Assembly: GCF_000003605.2 (NCBI RefSeq)
Contig: NW_003145291.1
Span: 97,372-124,647, forward strand
Source: Saccoglossus kowalevskii
Taxonomy: Eukaryota > Hemichordata > Enteropneusta > Harrimaniidae
DNA length: 27,276 bases
Direction: 5' to 3'
Within the stretch, counting starts at the first letter, position 1. Each line of letters opens with the position of its first letter. Both the position numbers and the translations under genes were made by a program. Of this stretch, positions 20,746 to 27,276 are shown piece by piece. Below the pieces are notes generated by a model. It ran no database searches. It saw nothing but the letters and a program-made list of their open reading frames with translations, and was not told the DNA's origin.

Positions 20746-23700
20746 ATTACATTTCATTAAGAACAGCTGTTAAAATTTGACTGAATTATTTTCATACTTG
20801 ATAGTATTTTAAGGAAAGCACTATTATTTTTGGTATTACTTAAATAAAATGTTTTATTTTCTAGAACAATATGGCTGCTTTTACTGGATCATTTTACAGT
20901 TAAAAAAAATCCTGTGAACTGAAAAAATCAATGATTTTGACATAAAACCTTGTGAATCTACTTTTTTTATTAAAATAGTGAAATTAAATCCCAGTTAATG
21001 CTTTTACAATCAATTTCAGTAATGTGGATGCTTTGGCTGTGAGACATCTTTGATGTTGACCAAATCCAACTTACAATAAACAGATTTAAAAAGCGATGGT
21101 CATCGTTTTGTGCCATGTTCGATATGAGACTCATAAATACATTGTTTGTTAACATGAAATTTGAACACGTGCTGTGCGACGACAACCACCATCCATCCAT
21201 CTCATTCATGTGTATGGCTTTTAATTTCCAAAGTACACATGTTTGTTTGACATCAATGGTGATATGTACAGTATGTAGTCTAATCTAACAAGTTTAATAA
21301 TTTGTTATCATTAAAAAGCAAAACATTGCTAAATAATTTTTATTATGAAATTAATAGCTGACAGATTTGTTCTGTAAAGTACACTGTTCTATGGATTCCA
21401 AATTTTGGACTATTCCCACACAAAAGTGCCCGTACCCATTTAAGTAATGATGAGTTTAATAAACTTAAGTTTGACCTTTCCCGTTTGACTTATTATATTA
21501 TATCTCTGGGTGTATATTTATGTTGTAACCCACACAACTTATTTATGTTCACCAAGTGTACACACAAAGTCAGTTATTGTTAATATTAACTCTTTTTCCC
21601 TACAAAAAAGGGTGGGGGTTGTCGTGATCACAGGTGTGCATTTAATATGGATAGCGTACTATGCAGTGTGACCTTCCTGGTCCCAAGTAACACCACCTTC
21701 TTTAGGTGTTATTTTCTTTCAATTCAAGTAGTGTTGAGTGAACACACGTACATATATTATAATTATTATACCAGACTTTAAACAAACAACACTTTTTGGG
21801 GAAGTTTATTCAACATTCAAAAAACTATTATCATTTTTTGTCGCCCGCTAACTGAATGATTATAATGTCTTGAAGGAAAAATGTAAATATTTAATGTTTA
21901 TTGTTTTCTTATCAAGTAATTGGAATTTTTTCAGAGAGTAAATTGCAGAACCGAAAAGTATATGTCAATGAATACCTAGTCTGATCAGGTATTAGTTTAT
22001 GGAAGACAAAGTTTTGTAAATTTAATGAACCAGAGAATGTTGCAATTTTTGTAGTGTTGAAAAATTTTAGTAAAATTTAAAAAAAAATTGTTTATGTGGG
22101 AAAATGTATTATCCATTTTAGGCAGTTGAAAATAAAATTGCCTTGCATTCTGAAATAACTAAAGAATGATTGAATCTGAAATATTATTCTGTTGTGTAAC
22201 TAGCTACTGGTCTTGTGTAATTGGGAATTGACGATAACCTTGGGTGGTACAATGGACCCCCTTATAGTCACCTGATTGAAAGCAAGGCTAAATGCAAATT
22301 TATTCATAGGTTGTATTTAGTTACTGGTAGGTATGTGCAGTTACTTGGATTCCTTGTTGTACATGTACACATTTGTAAACCAAAAACTTCATAATACTTT
22401 TCCTTATTTTATCTGGCTTTATTGTCTCTTTTTCTACCTTTTAATATATGAACTACATGTATCATTTTTCATTATGATGTAATAATGATATCATTAATAT
22501 TGTTATATTTGGGCTGCATAATAAGCTGCATAATAAATCTTATAATAAATTTGTTTTTCACTTTAATAAATTTATTCATGTTTTTTTTCAACCAAAAAAT
22601 AAAATTTATTGCAAAATGCTTCATTTACTCTATAGAAATATAGAAGGGCACAGAAATTGCATTTATTAGATACTAGTAGTGGATCATTGAAATATAACTT
22701 ATTGTGACCATAACCATTTGCATGTGTTTTTTTCGAGAAAGGGATGCTAGAAATGCAAATGAAAATGAAAGAAAATATGTTTGGTGACACAACAAGTTTG
22801 ACTGGTGACTTGAAGTCACCTGCAGCATGGGAGTTTTCATTGTGTGAATTCATTGCAGTGTTCGTCTCATATTGTTGTATTGTTTTAAAGGTTGTATAAC
22901 TTTTGATTGCATGCAATAAATCAAATATGGTATTCAGTTGAAAAATAATGACCTATAAAATATGAAATAAAATGCTTTTAAGAGCTAGGGTTAGGGACAA
23001 TAACGATTGTCTATTTCCGAAGACTGTTAAAATATTACTTTCTCTTTCACAGTTAAATGATTTTGCGATTTGTTTCGTATTGGTAACCCTGCAATGGTAA
23101 CCATGGTAATTTTGTTCAACTTTTCCACTTTTGTAGTAGTAAAAATACTTGTAGATTTACCAGCGAATTGTATATCTCATAACAAACCCCTAAGAACAAT
23201 GTAAATCATTCAGTCTGCTAAAAAGTTTAGATCGTGGGAAGATATAGTACACAAGTTTTTCATGTGGTGTCTTTCGTTGGATGTTGCATTATAGCGCTTG
23301 TCATGAATATGTCAAATTGTAAAAAAATTACAGAACTGAAGACACAATTATATAAAAGTGCTCAGCAAGTAAATTAAATCAAAAGCCAATTTCAGCCCCA
23401 ACTAGATTACTTCGCTGTAGCTTTTCAGTGATGTGTTGTGAATTTATATTTATTATATGTATAAGATCTGGGCTGTTCTAGTTTGCTTTTTGTTTGTTTT
23501 TCCAAATTGACTTCTCTTCATGAATAATTCATCGCATTACGTAGTGCTTAGTGACATCCTTGATGAACTACACCATTGAATGATAATTTTACTCCATGCA
23601 TAAAGTTTCTGGGTTGGTGAGTTTGGTAAATGCAATGCGAGACATAGTGGAAGGCGACAATGCAATTCTTAAACTCCAGTCTGTGTTGGTCTGACTGCAT

Positions 23701-23954
23701 CTTACAAAGCAAGTTCTGCAACTGACAATAACCAGAGATCATGCATGGTAATCTCATGGGAGACTGTTGGTGTTGCTATGGAGAGAAAGTGCTTTAAAAC
23801 TGTTCATTGATGTGTATGTGATAGTGGCTACTGTTAATGCTTTGATGTAAAATCGAATGTAAACATAGCATGCAACTATTCATAGCATGCAGAGATTGTG
23901 TGTGAGCATCTATGTTGTCATGTCTGTAAGGGGGGGGGTTATTTGGGGTATGTG

Positions 23955-24556
23955 AGGGAGCATGTCATGTCTGGAGGAGGAGTTGCTTATGATGTTGGAG
24001 CACCCATGTCATGTCTGGAGGAGGAGTTGCTTGGGATATAGGGGAAACCCATGTCATGTCTGGAGGGGGAGCTGCTCGGGATTTTTCGGGAGTAGCCAAG
24101 TCATGTTTGGAGGGGGAGTTGCTCAAGATGTAGGGAGCACCCGTGTCATATCTGGAGGGGTAGTAGCTCGGGATTTCGGGAGTACCCATGTCATGTCTGA
24201 AGGGGAGTTGCTTGGGATATAGGGAGTACCCATTAATGTCTGTAGGTTGTGTTGCTCAGGATATAGAGTTTCCAATTCATATTTGAAAGGGGGAGAGCAC
24301 CCATGTTATGTCTGGAGAAGAAGTTGCTCGGGGTGTAGGGATTACCTGGGTCGCATCTGCAGGAGAAGTAGCTTGGGATGTAGGGAGTAGCCGAGTCATG
24401 CCTGGAGCGGGAGTTGCTCAGGATGTAGGGAGTGCCCATTTCTTGTCGAGGGGGGTGCTTGGGATATAGAGTACACCCATGTAATGTCTGCAGCGGGAGT
24501 TGCTCAGAATGTAGGGAGCACCCATGTAATGTCTGGAGGGGAGTTGCTTGTGGTAT
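23955..24556. repeat. 45-bp minisatellite, about 14 copies
   Basis: The anchor CATGTCATGTCTGGAGG and its variants recurs at 23961, 24005, 24050, 24097, 24142, 24187, 24231, 24273, 24302, 24346, 24392, 24437, 24478 and 24523. The spacing is mostly 44-46 bases, with one short interval of 29. Between anchors lies GGAGTTGCTCGGGATGTAGG-like sequence and AGGGAGCACC. Because 45 is a multiple of three, imperfect copies leave open frames on both strands (15-residue repeats such as ILSNSPSKHD on the minus strand). I see no sign they are translated. The + strand is G-rich, beginning with a G9 run near 23930. Confidence 0.92.
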
Positions 24557-24998
24557 ATTGTGCAATAAAAGTTACACAAACCCATAAGGTACATGTTTGT
24601 TTTCAATAAACACTTCAGTAAAAGTTCTATTTTTAGTCTAAGATTTAATACCGCTATTTAAAGGGGTGTTAGTTGTCATGGATGCATGCATTCGAAATAA
24701 ACAGCGCTTTTCACCCACCTACATATTTGGTATGCATAGTATGGGGCTTATATCAAACACACCCGACAGTTATGAACATCATATACCGTATCATTTAATT
24801 GATAAAAAAACTGGAGTTTTATTAGTTTTGTTAAAAAACTTTGTCCCATTAAATTTAAGTTCTTAAACATGCATTTAGTGTATTAGGAAAGAAAAGACCA
24901 ATGTGTGTCTAGATTGCTGCAATAACTATCAGTCTTTTGTATTATTCAGGCGTAGAATGTCAAAGGTTTGCAGGGCTCTATATTAAATCATGTTCCCT

Positions 24999-25155
24999 TC
25001 TTGTCTGTTTATGTACGATCCGTGTACCTATCTTGTCTGTTTATGTACGATCCGTGTACCTATCATGTCTGTTTCTGTACGATCTGTGTACCTATCTTGT
25101 CTGTTTCTATACCATCCGTGTTCCTATCTTGTCTGTTTCTATACCATCCGTGAAT
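24999..25155. repeat. 32-bp minisatellite, 5 copies
   Basis: TTGTCTGTTT or ATGTCTGTTT recurs at 25001, 25033, 25065, 25097 and 25129, exactly 32 bases apart. Each is followed by a GTACGATCCGTGTACCTATC-type block that drifts to ACCATCCGTG in the last copies. All three forward frames are open across it, because repetition without stops produces apparent frames. Confidence 0.93.
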
Positions 25156-25320
25156 GTTTGTACTTAAAATTATTTCTTTTGTTTAATCTTCCATAATTTC
25201 TCACATTGATGGGCATCTCCTAGATGCTTTCGTTGGAGTCTTGAACAATAAACTCAAGTTTCTATTGCCTAAAAGTCTTGATCAAATTTTGAGTCATATC
25301 CAAAATGGGTGAGAAATACA

Positions 25321-25690
25321 ACAATATTCGAACCCATGTTGTGCAACAATTGTGTTGTTTTAAAAGTTGACTAAGTTAGATGTGAAATTATCGTGGTACA
25401 AAGATAGAGTGTTTTGCCGGGTGCAGTCTTTGCTTTATAGCTCAAATTAAAGTACCCTGGTATATGGTGCACAATATTCGAACCTGCGCTGTGTGATGAT
25501 TGTGTTTATCGGTTGACAAAGTTGGATGTCTCATGGAGAATTTTCATGGTACAAAGATAGTGGGAGTGTTTTATCGGGTGCAGTCGTATGAAACACTTGC
25601 TTTAGGCTGGGGAGTGTAGGCTGTGAATCTTATGTCATGACTTATCATGCTTTACTACAACACTGTTACTTTATAGTCCAAATTAAGTAG
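25321..25690. repeat. Diverged tandem duplication of about 150 bp
   Basis: ACAATATTCGAACC starts copies at 25321 and 25471. Both then carry matching blocks in order: GTTGAC.AAGTT.GATGT, TGGTACAAAGATAG, GAGTGTTTT..CGGGTGCAGT, TTGCTTTA, and a CTTTATAG..CAAATTAA end (about 25433 and 25669). The second copy carries extra sequence before that end. It is an old local duplication; nothing coding was recognised. Confidence 0.75.
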
Positions 25691-27276
25691 AATACTATGA
25701 AGCAAAACATGAAATGTCGCACAAAATCCTCCAAATCTGAAAATGCACAGCATATACCCACAACTGTAGTATCAAAAACATAACATGTTATATGATTTGT
25801 TGAAAAAGAATTAAAAAAAAACACAACCTCAAAGTGGGAATTCACTTCCAAGGTATATTTATCATCCTTATTATATTAACCACCCCTCATTTTGCTTATT
25901 CAAACCTTACTCATCGATATTATTAATGTGCCTTGTCAAACTTTTGAATCAACTTTGATTGAAAGTACGCAACACTGAAGAAATCTGGGTGTGACCAGTG
26001 ACCCATATCCTATCCCAGTCTTTTTTATCACAAGCTCTTAAGATAGGAATGCATGTTTTGAGGCATGTATTATTTGTGGCACTAAGTGATTTAGGCCTCT
26101 ATTGTCTCAGCGTTTTGTTTTATAACTTATTATTATTACTGGTACTTTCACTATGTGCATATACAATCAGTCGTGCATTAGACGTTATACGAAGTCTTGA
26201 TAAGACAACACCCATGAAATACAAGTTTGTGCCAAAATGTCATCTGTATGTGTTCAGTTGAGTAGAGCTAACCCATATCGAAAGAACGATAAGTAGATGT
26301 TTTGTACAGGTGGTTATAGTCTACTGGATTCATACAGTAGTTCACAGTTACATTTGAAAAAAGAAGCATGCTACTTAAAGACAAATGGGCCTGTTTATGT
26401 TACATTTACAATTTATTTCTCAGTGTATCAGTCTAACAATATACCGTGTTACGGACTGTACGATACACATGAATTTGGCTTACTATTAAACATCATATTT
26501 CCAGTCAAAATTTTGGCACAAAATTTTTTCACTTTCATAAATTTCTCTATCACTCTGCTGTTAATTTATGAACGAATTTATGTAATTTTCTATTTTTTGA
26601 AGGTCTTGATCAAGTTTGGTAAAATAAACGATCATGAATTTCCTTTGAAACATTTTTGTGGTGTTTGTTTTGACTTTGTCAATTTCAATTGTAACAGCCA
26701 GCACCATGAACAAAACACAGCCATTGTCACCAGAGGTGCTCAGGGTGGTAAAAATCATAGTGTTTTTTTTTCGATTTGCATGTTACATGTATGCTGATGA
26801 TAAAAATTCAAATTATAGTTGTAATTATGAGTGAATATCATCAATTAAGTCGTGATATTTTCAATATGCAAATTATAGAAGACGAAGTCATAACAAATAC
26901 CACTAAGTATCTTCCAAGGCAGATTGATAGGGAGATAGCAGTTTTTAGTATCAGTTTATTTTGGTTCCCGCTGCGAGTTTATTTTATGCAATGGGGCAAA
27001 AGTAAACTTTGATACTGAGAAGTGTTAGTGAAAATGGACACCAGTAGATCAATACTATGAACAGAAAATCTGTTTGTTTCGAGGCAAGGGCTGTGTGAAC
27101 TTGAAGTTGAGCCATCATGAGTGCCATGTCTATCTATACAATAATGACAATACTTGTTTAATTTGTTTTTCTTTCTTTTCTGTGGTTATTGCTGCCCTAG
27201 AATCAATGCAGCGTTTAAAGTCTTAGGGCTGTCGCCATGGTGAATCACGTAGATGGCGTCTCGGTTGATATGTGCG

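Larger units (their letters stand above)
11876..27276 (+). other. Long intron after the shared exon (at least 15.4 kb); no further exon found
   Basis: From the donor GTAGGG to the window end I searched by eye for the expected next exon (a CH1 continuation with LYEDLRDG-like codons) and for other exon-like frames, and found none. The sequence is AT-rich, with homopolymer C or G tracts (about 12070, 14780, 16890, 23930), scattered microsatellites and the elements listed separately. Longer open frames here (for example 16506-16958 minus and 26297-26797 plus) have no recognisable domain. Parts listed separately aside, the remaining stretches hold nothing I can support. A small exon could have been missed. 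Confidence 0.6.

Noticed and set aside
23955-25155. Regular repeats considered as a CRISPR array
   Set aside because: The repeats are direct tandem units with no unique spacers, and the host is an animal. They are minisatellites.
26297-26797. 166-codon plus-strand open frame
   Set aside because: The longest frame in the window, but composition follows AT-rich DNA and no motif or family is recognised. An overlapping minus-strand frame is equally open.
27204-27276. Acceptor-like CTTTTCTGTGGTTATTGCTGCCCTAG near the window end, considered as the next spectraplakin exon
   Set aside because: All three frames after the AG meet a stop quickly, and none reads like a CH1 domain.

Overview
This looks like nuclear DNA from an animal, most likely a marine invertebrate deuterostome or another bilaterian. 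The evidence is AT-rich sequence full of decayed repeats, GT-AG introns, strong Kozak contexts at the two start codons, and a recognisable spectraplakin gene start. I cannot fix the species from sequence alone. There are no bacterial-type genes, operons, CRISPR arrays or recognisable tRNA/rRNA genes.

The only gene I can support is the 5' end of a spectraplakin (the MACF1/dystonin/shot/vab-10 family, related to plectin) on the + strand. Two alternative first coding exons, at 10635-10791 and 11484-11568, both end one base into a codon. Both can splice to the same 62-base exon at 11814-11875. That exon completes the codon as Asp and encodes the start of the first calponin-homology (actin-binding) domain, with the motif QKKTFTKWVNKH. 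Each first exon seems to have its own promoter: three evenly spaced CCAAT boxes upstream of exon 1a, and TATA boxes upstream of exon 1b. The two N-termini differ. The first resembles the vertebrate MACF1 type and the second the dystonin type ending in RYK.

From 11876 to the end (15.4 kb) I find no further exon. This appears to be one long intron. It holds a MITE-like inverted-repeat element (14828-15011), another inverted repeat (19176-19285), many copies of the POU octamer ATGCAAAT, and several minisatellites (18, 23, 32 and 45 bp units, plus a diverged ~150-bp duplication).

Upstream (1-10000) I see no gene. The left edge may hold the end of a hAT-like element. A 135-bp foldback lies at 1078-1212. 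A 1.2-kb, C-rich, G-poor degenerate satellite covers about 3776-4990 and abuts the 3' end of a LINE (5000-5396), which is followed by a 42-bp minisatellite. An AT-rich block lies at 7005-7265 and a ~152-bp tandem repeat at 7370-7810.

I did not find a new defence or mobile system. The most interesting item is the compact two-promoter, two-N-terminus cassette of the cytoskeletal crosslinker.
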